From Beroe ovata (taxonomy: Eukaryota; Ctenophora; Nuda; Beroida; Beroidae), in assembly GCA_946803715.1 (NCBI GenBank), contig CAMPET010000087.1, positions 211,150-275,149 of the forward strand: a stretch of 64,000 nt of DNA, in the 5' to 3' direction. A model generated the notes under the pieces. The model was not told the DNA's origin and did no database searches. It saw nothing but the letters and a program-made list of their open reading frames with translations. Positions 33,562-59,291 of the stretch are shown piece after piece. The first letter of the stretch is position 1. Every line of letters starts with the position of its first letter. A program made the position numbers and the translations under genes.

Positions 33562-36297
33562 TGGCTCATTATCGGTGTTTCATATTATATCGATGTTATA
33601 CAGACAGGCAGATATCGATTTCGAGCCATATTATAGTATGAGCCATGTTATAGTACTGCATAGAGTGCATACATCACCGTGATCCAACAATCTCTAGAGT
33701 TTTGATCCATTTTAATTCATGTGTTATCAGATGCTACTACAGTACGATGCGGGATATTTGCTGAACATTGATTGCTCTCCGCTGTCCGTGTTTTGGGGTA
33801 TATTTTATTCCATTGACAAAACCCAGTTTCCCTCTTGAGTGTTCAAGAATTTTAAAAGAACTAAACAAGGTTTTTACTCAACTTTCTCATAATTTCACCT
33901 ATTTTGAACAAATATATCTATCTTTGATAAAACAACTATGAACCGCTCAATCCAAATCCGTTTCAGTTTTCGCACGCCAGCAGCTGATGTGATCACGTAT
34001 AGCTACTGATCACTGCCCATGTTTTTCACTACTCTGGCTGGCCTGATCACATTGTTGGCCGTCACTTTCCTCCACTTGGATGCTCTGGAGTTGTTGATCG
34101 TGCCACCTGTGACCGGTGCTTCCTTATCTGTCCTACATAGAGGTTTGTGTTTTTAGAATGGGCCGTTTCACTCGTGGTCATGAGTGGGGATCTATACCTA
34201 TGGATGTGATAATCAATATGTTTGGGGCACCAGGATTCGGTTAAGCTAGGTATTCATTGTAGGAAAACTAACTTCGTGGACTCGTAGGACCGTTTCACTT
34301 CCTTTATCTCAAAGTTAGAACTTGTCATCTTCCTTGCAAGAATTGCCCGTTTCCTACTCTCGAGTTGAGCGCTCTGCTTCCCTGAGTAACCATGGTTTCA
34401 TGTTAGGTAGTTATACCGTGATTTAACATGGGGGAGGGGAAATCTATCGAATATGTTCCAAATTAATTAAATCCGGTTCTAGGAAGGACGTTTATGTTAT
34501 CTATGTTTGAAGTTGATTACATATTATATCGAAATGGCTGGTCCCAATGGCCAATATGGCATCTCTATCAAAATCGTGGAAGTGGTAGGGAACGTATATA
34601 TATACTCTAGAGACCTACTTCCCGCATTCCTGTGCCAGTGAGGACTTTCATCTTACACAACACCTAAACAAGGCAATCAACGACATTTGTTCGAGGCAAA
34701 AGATACGTTCAAATCACAATCATGTGCTGTACGATTAATCTATTGTGGTAGATCATATAACCCAACCATGCAGATAGCCTAGGCTCACATGTCGAGACGA
34801 AACAATGGCAAATTAAGCATATCCTTACACAATATTTCGCCAAATGCTCCCACATAGCAAGAGTAGACCAGCTCGCACAATCTTCACGTCTGCTACTCAT
34901 CTGTGGAATGAATGGTCGAGACGTGTGCTTATAATTGAGGCATTGTCGCACGTTATTGACACTGCTTGATCTTGTCACGTTTATAATATGAGCTGTGAGC
35001 ACAGATATACCGTCATGGCCACCCAGACTCCATACTGTACACTTCTGAACACGTTTTTCGGCACAAACTAAATAATACATGGATGTGTTTTGGCACATGT
35101 GTTTGTACAGGGGGAATTCAGTCCATAAGACCATGATCAATGGCATTGAACATTGCAAGGACTGGCCATATTGGTCAATGTTCATGAGGTACTGAAGGAG
35201 TTATACGGCCTTGCTACGATGGGTATAATCCTGACTTCTGAGATGAGGAATTTACTCTTGTCATGAGTTTCGTCAAGAGTGATTGCAATGCTCGATAATA
35301 CGTGTGTCACTCTTCTCTACTGGTATCTGGCATACATGATGACGTCACTCATGTCGGGCCAAACACTGAAACCAGAGAGCGAGGAGAGAGGTGTGTTTTG
35401 GTGTGATGGCACTGTAATTATGGGATCGATTGTCGTTTTTGCTCCCCTACAGACATTTTATCCGTCTTACCACATGTGTAATTGGCATTTGTTCAGCTTC
35501 TATCGTATAACATGACACCACACTGTTATCATAGGTCCGATAAGTCACGTGTCTGTCGTGAAAAACTTGTAATGATGCAATAATTCCCGATAACACATGT
35601 CATTCTGTCGGTCTGGCCCCCGGTATCCACACTCATACCAGAGTCAAGATGTCAAGACACCCTGTGTGTGCTGTCTTCTCGATGAGATGACGCCCGGAAA
35701 ACCCCAGTCTGAAAGGAAAGGTTCTGAACCCCCCCAACATTTTCTCTCCGCGTACTGAATTGTGAGGAAACAGACTATTTCCCCCCCCCCCGCCCTTTGT
35801 ACTATTAAACCAGGCCCGCTGGGAGACGTGTGTGATGATCTCACGAGTAAAGGAAGACACCAAGAAGCCGGGGTGTATTCTGAACAATAAATACGTGATT
35901 TAATCGAGATATACCTATTGTAATGGTGGTATTCCACCACAGTCTTACACACACCTGCCAGTAGCTGCGTCGCTCATGATCTACTGCTCCACTCTGCTGT
36001 TCAAATCATGATTTGCACCGTTATCCATTGTGCAAATTACACATGCAGAGCAATTCGTTCAGCATACACTAGCAGCGATATATTGTACTGTAAAGTCTGT
36101 ATTTTAAACTCTGATTATAAACGTTATCATGTGAATTAAAATGAATCATTGAGTCGTGAGATACGACAAGTATATTCATGACATGATAATGATATCAGTG
36201 TGTGAAAAATTCCAACTCATTACACCACAATTTCTCTCAGAGTTTGTTTATTAATTACAATCTATTGTTATGGTCATGTGAGAGTCACGGGCAGTAG
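33562..36297. other. Intergenic region upstream of actin
   Basis: A 44-codon frame at 34019-34153 opens with a signal-peptide-like MFFTTLAGLITLLAVTFLH, but nothing connects to it. The minus frame at 34709-35185 (158 codons) has no recognisable domain and may be chance. Neither is called as a gene. Confidence 0.45.
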
Positions 36298-36309
36298 TCA
36301 CGTGACCCT

Positions 36310-36358
36310 CTAAATATAGTGGTTGTAGCACGGGGCCGCCATTTGTGACCATATAAGG
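36310..36358 (+). promoter_or_regulatory. Actin promoter motifs: MEF2-like, YY1-like and CArG boxes
   Basis: CTAAATATAG (36310-36319) fits the MEF2 site YTAWWWWTAR. GCCGCCATTT (about 36336-36345) fits a YY1 core. CCATATAAGG (36349-36358) is an exact CArG box CC(A/T)6GG, the SRF site typical of actin genes. They lie about 230-275 bp upstream of the ATG. Two TCACGTGA palindromes (36298, 36419) flank the cluster. Confidence 0.75.
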
Positions 36359-36561
36359 AGATAATTTCGCAAACATCCATCTTTCCCTGGAATTATGCGT
36401 TGCGAGTGTCACGCGACGTCACGTGATGGAAATGCGGGGCTCTGATTGGCTCTCGTAGGTGCGGAATAACGCATATTAGCTCGGATCGACAGTGAAATAA
36501 AGAGCGGAGCATCTGTCTCAGATATTACATTTCTCTCATATCTCAATCTCTCTCGTTGTGA

Positions 36562-38006
<1,445 letters not shown>

Positions 38007-38279
38007 ATGTTTACACTCTAGCTGGACACTTCTAGTTTACTTTGTTTACTTGTCTATTTCCTTCTATCCAACAATTTGTATTTTGTAATTTTATACATCA
38101 CTCTAGCTCTGCATATTTCTATTGCATGAGTGCTACACAAAGTTCGATGAGTTAGCCATTTTATTGTTTTTAATATCCATGATTTTCAATCTATTCGCAT
38201 TGTATTTCAAGAAAAATGTTCTCCAAATTTCAATTTCTAGTTTCACTTAGTCAATCAAATGTTTATTGATCGATCATAT

Positions 38280-38670
38280 CCTGTACTATCGCGCGTTCTT
38301 TCCTGCGCAAGCAACTGTCTTGCTGAGATCGGAAATTGATAAGTCCTTCATATCGACAAATGCGCGCGCCACGCAGCACAGTCGAACCGCGCAGCGCGCA
38401 AAGTGGTGATGCGATTATTTTATAGCGTTGTAGGATTTTACTCTACCGTCGGTGCGCGCAATTTTCATTCCGCCAGCTAGGGTAGGGTGACGGACATCCT
38501 ACAACGATTGGCGGTGTGCTGCCCCATTGAACTTGTCAGCCGCGCATGCGCACTTCGGAGTTCGAAGCAATGTTCGAGGCTGGGAATGCGCGGCTCACAT
38601 GAATCGTGTGCATGTTCTTCTATAGCAGTGCGCGCAGCACAATGATTGTGTCTCGAAGTGCGCGTCTTTT
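38280..38670. promoter_or_regulatory. Orphan CpG-rich patch with an NRF1-type palindrome
   Basis: It is rich in GCGCGC. GCGCATGCGC at 38542-38551 is an exact NRF1 palindrome. The 10-mer CGTTGTAGGA (about 38425) recurs inverted as TCCTACAACG (about 38498). Similar CpG patches head genes elsewhere in this window, but here the neighbours are the 3' ends of two convergent genes. No coding gene starts here. It could be a promoter for a non-coding transcript. Confidence 0.45.
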
Positions 38671-39130
38671 GAGAGTATACTGCTGGCTAACAATTTGTGC
38701 TTTTCATAAGATAGTTGCGCACGGTTTTAGCGACAAACCATTCATATGTGGCCAAATATAAAGCCATCAGTTTCAACTAAAAACACAGTCCTCTGGAAAG
38801 CAACTGATTTCATAGATAAACTCAACGGAGACGGGGAAGCACCGAGTATCACATTCTCATTGATGTGCTTGATCCTTAGATCTTAAAAGAATATCAAACA
38901 TCTGTTAATTGTTCCCTAGTCATGATCTATCATTGCATTGTCATAAACTATGTACAATATTTACAAAACATTCTTCCTATTTACATTGTCTGAGCATTAT
39001 TGCGACATGATGTTAGTCTCGCTATGAAGTATGAGTCAATATCAGATATTCTGAAGCTGAATCAAGTCTTAATGTTATTGATCCATACTTGATTCAAATA
39101 TATGAAGTTCACACTGACTTCTGAGTTGTT

Positions 39131-41025
39131 TCATTCTTGGTCCCAAGTTGAGTCTAGCAGAACATAGGAATTACAAACAAACACTCTCTGTCCGGACTTG
39201 ACAGCCTCGCACGCCAACACCTGAAGAAGAGGTTAAGTTTCAGGGTCAGAATAGGAATATGGTTCTTCTCAAAAACTACGAGGACGTGAGGAAAAAACCT
39301 GAGTGTCAATCTGATGTATTTCTGGGTGAAATGCTAGGTTTTTCAGGTTCCTTAGGTTTATCAGTATCGCTCCAATGGGTATGTTATAGTAGTAAGGTTC
39401 TGTTAAACCCCGTACCTGGGAGCTAAACATGAGCAATCTGTACCTAATTGCATTAGTAGCTAGTTATAGATAAGGTACTACAGTTACTTAGGTACTACAG
39501 TTACTGTCACAAGTTACAATTGTTGTTAAGTGAAGTGTTGTCAATGGTAACACGAAGATATCAAAGAATTATCGAAAGAGAAGATGTTTTCAAAGTGATC
39601 ACTTACCTCATTACTGAATCCTATGATGCTAAGTGGATGACTAGGATTGTTTGTCTCGTCCTGAGACATTTTCCTCTCCAAGTGAGACATGACAATGTTA
39701 TAAGAGACTAGCCGATCTGTAATCTCCCTAACATCGTATCTCCACACACCGCCTAGGAGGGGATTTGAGATAAAATGATGGTTGGAAAAATCATTTTCTA
39801 TTGCACTAGTAGAAATTCACTCATGCATAGCAGTTCATTCATCCATAGAAGTTCATTAATGCATTCAATCCGGGTCTAAATCCCGGAGTCAATTCAATCC
39901 TACTGCGACTCACCAATTCTACGAATCGGGAGCCTGGAGTTTGGTACAGATTTACAGAAACTCTTCACCTGATCGTCCAACAACCAGACCTGCTCCAAGT
40001 TGAGTTTCCGGGCCAGTTTCTGTGACCAGTAGTGAGTATATCCAGTGGTGAGGGGAGGTGAGGTAGCTGGTAACCTCACCACCACATACCTCTGCCCACA
40101 CACGGACACGTAACTCCCGTAGTTCTCGTAACTCACCACCAACACGGGTATAAAGTTGTCCAGGGTGTGAAACAGGTTGCCATAGCAACTTGTCACGTCA
40201 CCATGGCACGCCACGAATACCCACCGCGGCGGGGTTCTGTCAGGGCGTGCTGATTGGGGGCGTGACCTCGGTGTGGAGCTCTGTACTTTGTTTCTGAATG
40301 TCTTGAAATGGTGGACGAGATGTCCCGGAATACTGAGCTCCACCAAATACTCGATCATGAGGAACATTGTGTCCGGATCGGAGGTCTCCGTCCGACAGTC
40401 GCTGCATTGATGCGTGAGAGGTCGCGCGTTGCCCTCGTGACAATACTCGTCACGTGACGTGTCGCGTGACGTTGCGTTGCCGTTGCTTGGAGGATTGGTG
40501 ATGGACGGAACTTCATTTTCCTCGTCGGTCGTCTCCCATTTGCGGCGAATGTTGCGCCACGAGAGTATGAAATGGGGGATGTCCTCTATAATCGGCTGTA
40601 GATCGATGAGACCGGTGACAGAGTTGAGATAAGCAGAATTGATCTTGTAACTTGTGATGTCAATCGGTTGATACCACCCTTTGAACAACTTCCCTGTAAG
40701 TAGTATGGATGTGATCAAGAGATATTATCACCCGCATTCTATATCAGTATGTCACAATATAAGATCACACACACACACACTCACCTCTCAACTCTTCACT
40801 AGAAGGAGGGTCTGCATCCAGCCACTGAAGAGACAGATTATACGCTTCTCTCTCCTCCTCACTTTGTGACGTCACTGACCTATTCCTGCCCCCCATCTTA
40901 CACCCCCTGTGCATCCAGTCCTCATCTCGCGGGTGGCAGCCCGCCGCCCCACTAACGGGTGTGATGTTGGATGCGGGAGTGAATTTCACTGACATCCCCA
41001 ATCCCTCATCCCCTCCTCTAGTCAT
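39131..41025 (-). CDS. Putative GREB1/TET-associated glycosyltransferase-like protein
   Basis: Exons 41025-40785, 40693-39914, 39752-39607 and 39220-39131 join in phase to 418 residues. The first 250 residues are not recognised (KLFKGWYQPIDITSYKINSA, then a charged linker). From about residue 255 the order is WVFVACHGDVTSCYGNLFHT, a strand PVLVVSYENY, then ARKLNLEQVWLLDDQVKSF with a DxD-like Asp-Asp. It closes with SIIGFSNEV and a cysteine-bearing C-terminus. This succession (PVLVV, QRYVVV, WLLDDQV, IIGF) resembles the GT-A nucleotide-sugar-transferase fold found at the end of GREB1 and in TET-associated glycosyltransferases. That is recognition from memory of the motif order and is uncertain. 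A divergent GT-A enzyme or a catalytically dead relative is possible. Confidence 0.5.
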
Positions 41026-42018
41026 GTTTGGGTGCTGGAACGGGGAGTGAGTGCTGGGTATAAACAACCTTCACAATATAGTATCTTCACAAGATAGTAT
41101 CTGTTATATCAATACTGTGGTTGATAGTAGATATATACAGTTGTACATAGACAGTAGATTATCATAATCAAGTCACTTTGTAGTGAAATAACCACATAAT
41201 TCAGTGATTCACAAAGTGTAGCCTGCCAAGAAAAGGAGACGCAGGTTTGACGTGGAACGTAGTGAAAAAGCTGAACATCTATGTACAATTTGAACATGGT
41301 TTATATTAGCAAAAACAGCACACCACTGCACAGCAGTTCTCAGCTGACAAACAACTCAAAATTGCAATAAATACTTCCAACTTCTGAACAACGATAGCGC
41401 CGAATTAAAACTGAAAAGATTTTTAAGCAGAACACTGATCTCAAAGACTGATAACTAAAAATAAAGAAATAACATAAATTTTATCACTTTGTGACTTGGC
41501 GAACATGCGAGTTTGTAAGCCAAAGAGCTCGAATTATTCCCGTTATGGAATAATTACCCACGCAAAATCAGAAGCGAATGCCCTTTGACATGAGGTGGCA
41601 CGCAGGATTGTTTAAAGAATCAGTGAGAGTCTTGGTTGTTGTTTTGTAAAACTGATGAATGGTTTTAACAAGCTGTAGCATGACTTGTAACTACAGAGCT
41701 AACGCAGAAGTGCGAGAGAAAAGTGATATGCATTTTATACGGCATTCATTGAATAGGACCAGCCTGCCGAAATTTTAACGTTTCAAATCATAAAACAGCC
41801 CTGGTTACCATGCATAATGTAGATGTTAAATTTGGATGCCTTCATATAGCAACAGTCCTCGTTACCACAGCAACACACGTTTTAAAAACAAGTTTAACTG
41901 GCGGTGAACAGCAAAACAACGCTGGAATATTCCACTTACACATTCGCCAAATCACGTGATCAGATCGTAGCGTGAGCTGACACGTGAGATAGGAGGGGTG
42001 CACGTGTGAAATGGTGTG
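41026..42018. other. Spacer between ARMC2 3' end and the GREB1-like gene
   Basis: It contains TCACGTGA at 41952 and an X-box-like GTTACC-AC-AGCAAC at 41861-41874. No coding exon is supported. Confidence 0.5.
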
Positions 42019-45000
42019 TTACAAGGGTTGCAAATCACTCTCACTGTCTAACAATCGTATGAGTTGCTTAGCAACAGGATGAAAGTTGCTCGTCCAGTCA
42101 GCGGTGTCACAGTAAGTGGTGTCAGTGTAGTCAGCGAGTAGGGATAGAATGTCATCACGATCCTCACCCGACACTTTCATCTCTCCTGATTGGGAGATAT
42201 GAGTTGCTTTAGCAACCATGATATGTTGCCAAGCAACAACAACAACAACAACCTGAGCTACTCACCCAAGGAAAGTATATTCCACAGCAGATACAGAGAG
42301 ACTGTTGAGAGCTGAGTGTCAAGCATTCCAACATCAGTCACAACATCGACAACCTGACTTACCTGATAATAAGATCAGGATGGGTCACACTGTGAATTCT
42401 GGTAACAATTCACACTGTGAACTTAACAATGAGAATGATTGGCAATGATGAAATGGTCATTTTATGTTCCTGCGTCGAGAATTCGATAGATGTCGCTAGA
42501 CATGGCATCTGAGCTAACTTCAATTTACTTACGATGTTTTTAGGCAATTTCTCGTGGAACTCCTTGCTTTTAGATACGTTCACCAAGAGACCACAAGCTT
42601 TGTAGACCAGCTCACTGTTCTCACTATCTGTGGAAGTGGGGACAAGTTACTCCCTCTGTAGAACACAGTGCGTTACATTATGTTTCTCTACGTTACACTT
42701 GGCAACTCTGTGTTACAGAACGTTACACTGCGTTACACACCACGCGTGTTACACACCGGGCGTGTTACTCACCTATGAGTGTAGCAGCTATGTCCACAAC
42801 GTGTTTATCCTCGCACACTTTCTCAGCCACATCGTGATACTGAGTCAGATTTCCCAACACTCCCAATGCCTGGAAAATAGCAACGTAAATCCCCGCCCAC
42901 TGACACAAACTTCGCTCTGAAAATCGCGGAGAGATTCTTCGAATATATTTGATTGAACACGTGAACAATGCATTCCTACCTCCACAGTCACTGCTGTGTG
43001 GTTGATTGCAAGTAGTCTGATGACAAAATCCGCGATGACATTCCTGTGTTTCACGAACACTGACCCCTCCCCGTTGTAGAATGACATGTTGTTCAGTCCG
43101 CATAGCACGTTCACCACGATCTAGAGGGAGAAAGAGAGAGAGGAGTGATGACAGAGATGATGACATGACAGGTTGATTGGATGACAGTTGACACCGTTGA
43201 CTATTGTCATGACGACGAATTGTTTCTTGGCTCCAGTTGCAAGAGTACAAGATAAAATCACGTGCCGGTGTCAAGAAACATCACAGACTGGTGTCAAGAA
43301 ACATCACAGACTGGTGTCAGGAGACCTCACAGACTGGTGTCAAGAAACATCACAGACTGGTGTCAGGAGACCTCACAGACTGGTGTCAAGAAACATCACA
43401 GACTGGTGTCAAGTAACATCACAGACTGGTGTCAAGTGAGAGACATGAGCACATCTTACCTCATGAATCTTGTTCTGTGCTGCAAGTTGGCCGAGAGAAA
43501 TGAACAGTTTGATGAGGTGTGGGGACACTGACACTGCGACAGCCTGAAGAGAGGTAAAAAGTACAGATTTTACTCTTCCTGTCCACAGACAGTCCAAATT
43601 AACTGTTATTGGATGGCATTTGAGGATGTATACCTCGTTTTGCAGGACGTTTGTTAGAACCCGGACAGCTTTGCACAAGACATCCTTCGTGACGCTCTGT
43701 TTCTCTTTTGTTGACTTCTCTCCCAACTTGCCTTTATACACTGAAACCGTAACAAGAGTGTCACACTATCTTACCACCAATCCTATGCATTTTGATTGAT
43801 GAATGCAGAAAATCATCATTTTCTTGAATTGGTGGAGACTCATGATGAATAGGTAGAGTCTCATGATTTCCCATCCCAGTCGCGCCCCACCTTTACAAAG
43901 TTCCAGAAGGGAGTCGAGGACAGCTCCGTTCTCGTGAAGGTGTATCGCAGCATGAGTATACTGACCCGTAACATTACCTGAGAACCGGGAATAACATTAC
44001 CATATCTGATATCGTGAAAATGCAGTTTCAAGAAAAAGGGCAATGAAAGATAAATCGGTAGCATAGATCGAATTGGGAATCTAGGACAGTTGCATGTCGA
44101 ATTGGGAATATAGGACAGTTGATTACCAAGAACGAAGCAAGCTCTGAGGATGAGCTGTGGATCGTTGGTGTAGTTATCCACCACTTTTAGCAGGAGATTC
44201 AGTATCTCCGTGGAGTGAGAGAGATTCTCACATATCCCACTGAAGAGCGACATTCGTGACAACAGCCGACAGCCATTCAGCAAAACCTGGAAAATTTTAT
44301 GAAGGAGCTCCATTACTATGGGAGCTGAAGTGTTGACTAGGGGATGGCGGAATTATGCATTATTTGAGTTCACCCAACACATCTTTGCAAACCTCAGGAT
44401 CACTGTAGGACTGTGTGAGAGTCAAGTTGAGTTGTGTCAAAATATCACTCTCTTCTATTTGCTTTTCTGTGGATGGAATGTCACACAAATTCCGCAACGC
44501 TCCAAGGATTTGTATGAGAAGGTTACTCTTCAACTCGGAGTCCATAACTGTGTCAGTGTTGCATGAGACCAGATGACGTTCCAATACCTGCCAAGAGCTG
44601 TTTATCAAAGAGCATAGTGCCAGTCTCAGTTACACAGTGATTAGGCCGATAAGAGCTGTACATACCTGGAATACACCATACTGTACCAAAACGTCCCCAA
44701 TGTTGTTATCTGTGTTTGCTGAGAGCACCTTGAGAGCACCGATACAATACACAAATGCCATACCATTGTCGGCAAGCTGATGAAATGAAGAGACGTCAAG
44801 ATTTGATAAAGCTCCAAGGTAATTAGTTTCCTGCACGGATATGTGAAGATAAGGAGCACTATAATACTTGCCACATATTTGTTGATAACACTCAAGAGAC
44901 TGTGAACTATCTTCTCCTCAAAGAATATAGCATCGTTATTCTCACATCTGGTCAGCTTGAATATGAGCTTGGAAATGCTAACTAGATTCTTGTCAAACAC

Positions 45001-45882
45001 CCCCAAACTGAGGAGTAGCCTGTGGATGAGGTGATTGGTGAGTTATTAGTAATGAACTTTGGTGGCAAAGACATCTCATATGTTGAACTGCTGAGTGCTG
45101 AACCTTGATATTTTGAGCAGAAGTCTGGTATCCTTCCTATCCAACAAGTTGATCAAGGTCTGGAACACTTTAACCTTGTATTGATGTGGTAAGACTACTG
45201 ATCCTGTCAGGAAACCCCCTCTAAGCAGGCAGTCAGACAACTCTTCAACCTAGAGTTGAGTTATTTACAAACACACATCTGTTTTACTGATGTAGATTCT
45301 GTAAAGAATTGAGAGTGCATCCCAACCTGTTTCAAGGTATCAAGATTTTCCAGCTCCATGTTTAAGCTTCCTAGTATGGGAGCAATCTTTGCCCTCCAGT
45401 ATGCATCAAAATTGTCAGCCTCCTTCTTTTTGGGTTCTGTGAACAGTATAAAAAAGCATACTCTCTGACTGATGAAGTAGTGACACCCCTCATTTAACAA
45501 AAAGTAAATACCTAACGTCAAAGTTCTACCTTCTGACTTATTTTTGGATGCTGGTTCAATTGGGGAGAGTATTCTAGGATTAGCTGAAATATCTGAAAGG
45601 TCCACAGATGATCCTGATGAAGTTGGGCGAGTAGTATAGAGACTCCTTTTGTTCTCACTTGGTGTCTGAAATAATAAATTAATGAATTTCTTTGGCAGTT
45701 TAAAACCCCTGATTAAGTGAAGGCTAATTTCAAACTTTAGAGATAAGTGTAGGACCAGTTGAAGAACTTACAAATGGTCTTGAAGTGCTAACAGCTTTAA
45801 TGGAATGTCTGGCTGCATTTATGATATCTGTGCTGGTCGTGACATTTGGAAGTTCATAGAACTCTCTCTTTTGTTTTGCCAT
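42019..45882 (-). CDS. ARMC2: Armadillo repeat-containing protein 2
   Basis: Sixteen exons on the minus strand, starting at ATG 45882 (MAKQKREFYELPNVTTSTDI). The first is 45882-45772, then 45665-45530, 45436-45327, 45249-45104, 45019-44875, 44830-44666, 44587-44393, 44286-44127, 43977-43891, 43740-43634, 43543-43460, 43120-42980, about 42869-42773, 42617-42533, 42360-42268 and the last ending at 42019. Phases agree at the junctions checked. After a short disordered N-terminus the protein is a run of armadillo helices (for example LLIQILGALRNLCDI, ALGVLGNLTQYHDVAEKV). The C-terminus WTSNFHPVAKQLIRLLDS matches the ARMC2-specific WETEFKPVAQQLL end. ARMC2 is needed to assemble the axonemal central pair and radial spokes in sperm flagella. 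It shares a GC-rich divergent promoter with ABL. Confidence 0.88.
43262..43440. repeat. 23-bp minisatellite in an ARMC2 intron
   Basis: About eight units of GGTGTCAAGAAACATCACAGACT, alternating with a variant GGTGTCAGGAGACCTCACAGACT. The open frames over it are repeat artefacts. Confidence 0.95.
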
Positions 45883-45992
45883 CTCTGCTCAACAGATGAT
45901 CAGTACATCCAACTGACACAAAATTTGCTTGAAATCTGAACAGTTACTTGATCTACTACTCATCTGGCCAACAAAAAATTCTCTGAGTAGCA

Positions 45993-46007
45993 CTTGCCAG
46001 TGGCAAG
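45993..46007. promoter_or_regulatory. X-box-like site upstream of ARMC2
   Basis: CTTGCC-AGT-GGCAAG fits GTNRCC(0-3)RGYAAC with one mismatch per half. It is about 111-125 bp upstream of the ARMC2 start codon on the minus strand. It is weaker than the CNBD2 and PPIL6 sites. Confidence 0.35.
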
Positions 46008-46199
46008 TTGCCACTTGTGATCAAGCTTACTTGGCTGTAAACACTTTCAATTTTGCCATCTTCACCAGTAGTCTAGCATCACCCATTTTATTTAATTTAC
46101 TGTCATATCAATACGACACTATTTGCTTATAACACCATTTCCTGTTATAACAGTGAGTATATTCACAAATTAATGATAGAGAAAAATTCATTCAAGCTC

Positions 46200-46640
46200 G
46201 AAATTGTCAGATGGTACCTGACCTGTTTCTCGCGCGGCGATGAAGGCTTTCGGTGGAGGCGGCGCGCGCGAGCTCGAGAAATGGGTCAGGTAACATCTGA
46301 CAAGCACCAAATTGGTTGTCAGATTTTATTTGACCTCTAGCTCTGTTTCTTGCCAATTGCGCGCGCGCGCCTTTATCAAAGTGTTCTCTGATCAGATCGC
46401 GCGGCACTGTATGAATCGTTCATGTTCCCGCGCTGCTTGACCCATATACTCCAGCTCCGCGCGGTTTTCTTATTCCGCTACGACTTTTCAGTTCACTGAG
46501 TAGAACAGGGGCGCGCAACGTGTGCATGTGTGCACATGCATTGCACAAATACTCCGTGTGCGCTCCGCGACTCCTTTTTACGACTTTTCAGATTACCGAG
46601 TAAAATAAAAGGCGCGCAACAAAATATTTGTTACATCAAG
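46200..46640. promoter_or_regulatory. GC-rich divergent promoter (ARMC2 / ABL)
   Basis: A CpG-rich patch with long GCGCGCGCGC runs between the minus-strand ARMC2 and plus-strand ABL. The last 200 bp hold two copies of the promoter repeat also seen at 1269-1510. The promoter role is inferred from position and composition. Confidence 0.55.
46424..46624. repeat. Promoter repeat, copies 3 and 4
   Basis: Copy 3 (46424-46536) keeps GTTCCCGCGCTGC, TGACCCATATACTCC, ACGACTTTTCAGTTCACTGA and GGGGCGCGCAACGTGTGCA. Copy 4 (about 46538-46624) is more diverged but keeps AATACTCCGTG, TACGACTTTTCAG, GAGTAAAA and GGCGCGCAAC. Order and orientation match the copies at 1269-1510. Confidence 0.85.
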
Positions 46641-47098
46641 TGAAAATTATTCTTTAGTGGATTTTAAACCCCTCGACGCACAGTGCATTCTTCCTCTCAT
46701 GAATATTAGCGTTTTTTATCATTTATGGTACACATTTATTTAGTTAAACGGAATATCTATGTTTGAGCTGTGTATGTGTTTGACTATGCAAGGTCTAAGC
46801 TGTCCCATTTTGCTTTCTAACGCTTTCTGTTTCTTCCAGAAGTCTTCTCCTGTTTGTGGTTACAGGTTTCTGGTCTGAAAACTCATTGAAGGATCCTCAG
46901 AGGACACCACTTGCTTAGAATTCCCCAAGAACTCCCAACTATAAACTCTACAAATATCAATAATAGGACTGCAACTTTTATAGCTCTTTATTCTATAGTA
47001 TACAGTTGAAATGTATTGTAAGACTGATTCAGGTCAGAAAACTGTCCCAAACTTATGGTATCCTTACTCATTCATTCATTAACAAGTCAAAGGATGTT
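46641..47098 (+). other. ABL 5' leader region
   Basis: AT-rich sequence between the GC patch and the ABL start codon, probably 5' UTR with or without an intron. No other feature seen. Confidence 0.45.

Positions 47099-59291
<12,193 letters not shown>

Noticed and set aside
34709-35185. 158-codon minus-strand ATG frame
   Set aside because: Length is unusual for chance, but the residues show no domain, signal peptide or splice context. Would be reopened by a transcript.
43188-43531. Open frames with repeated HRLVS/TDWCQ units
   Set aside because: Readings of the 23-bp minisatellite in an ARMC2 intron.
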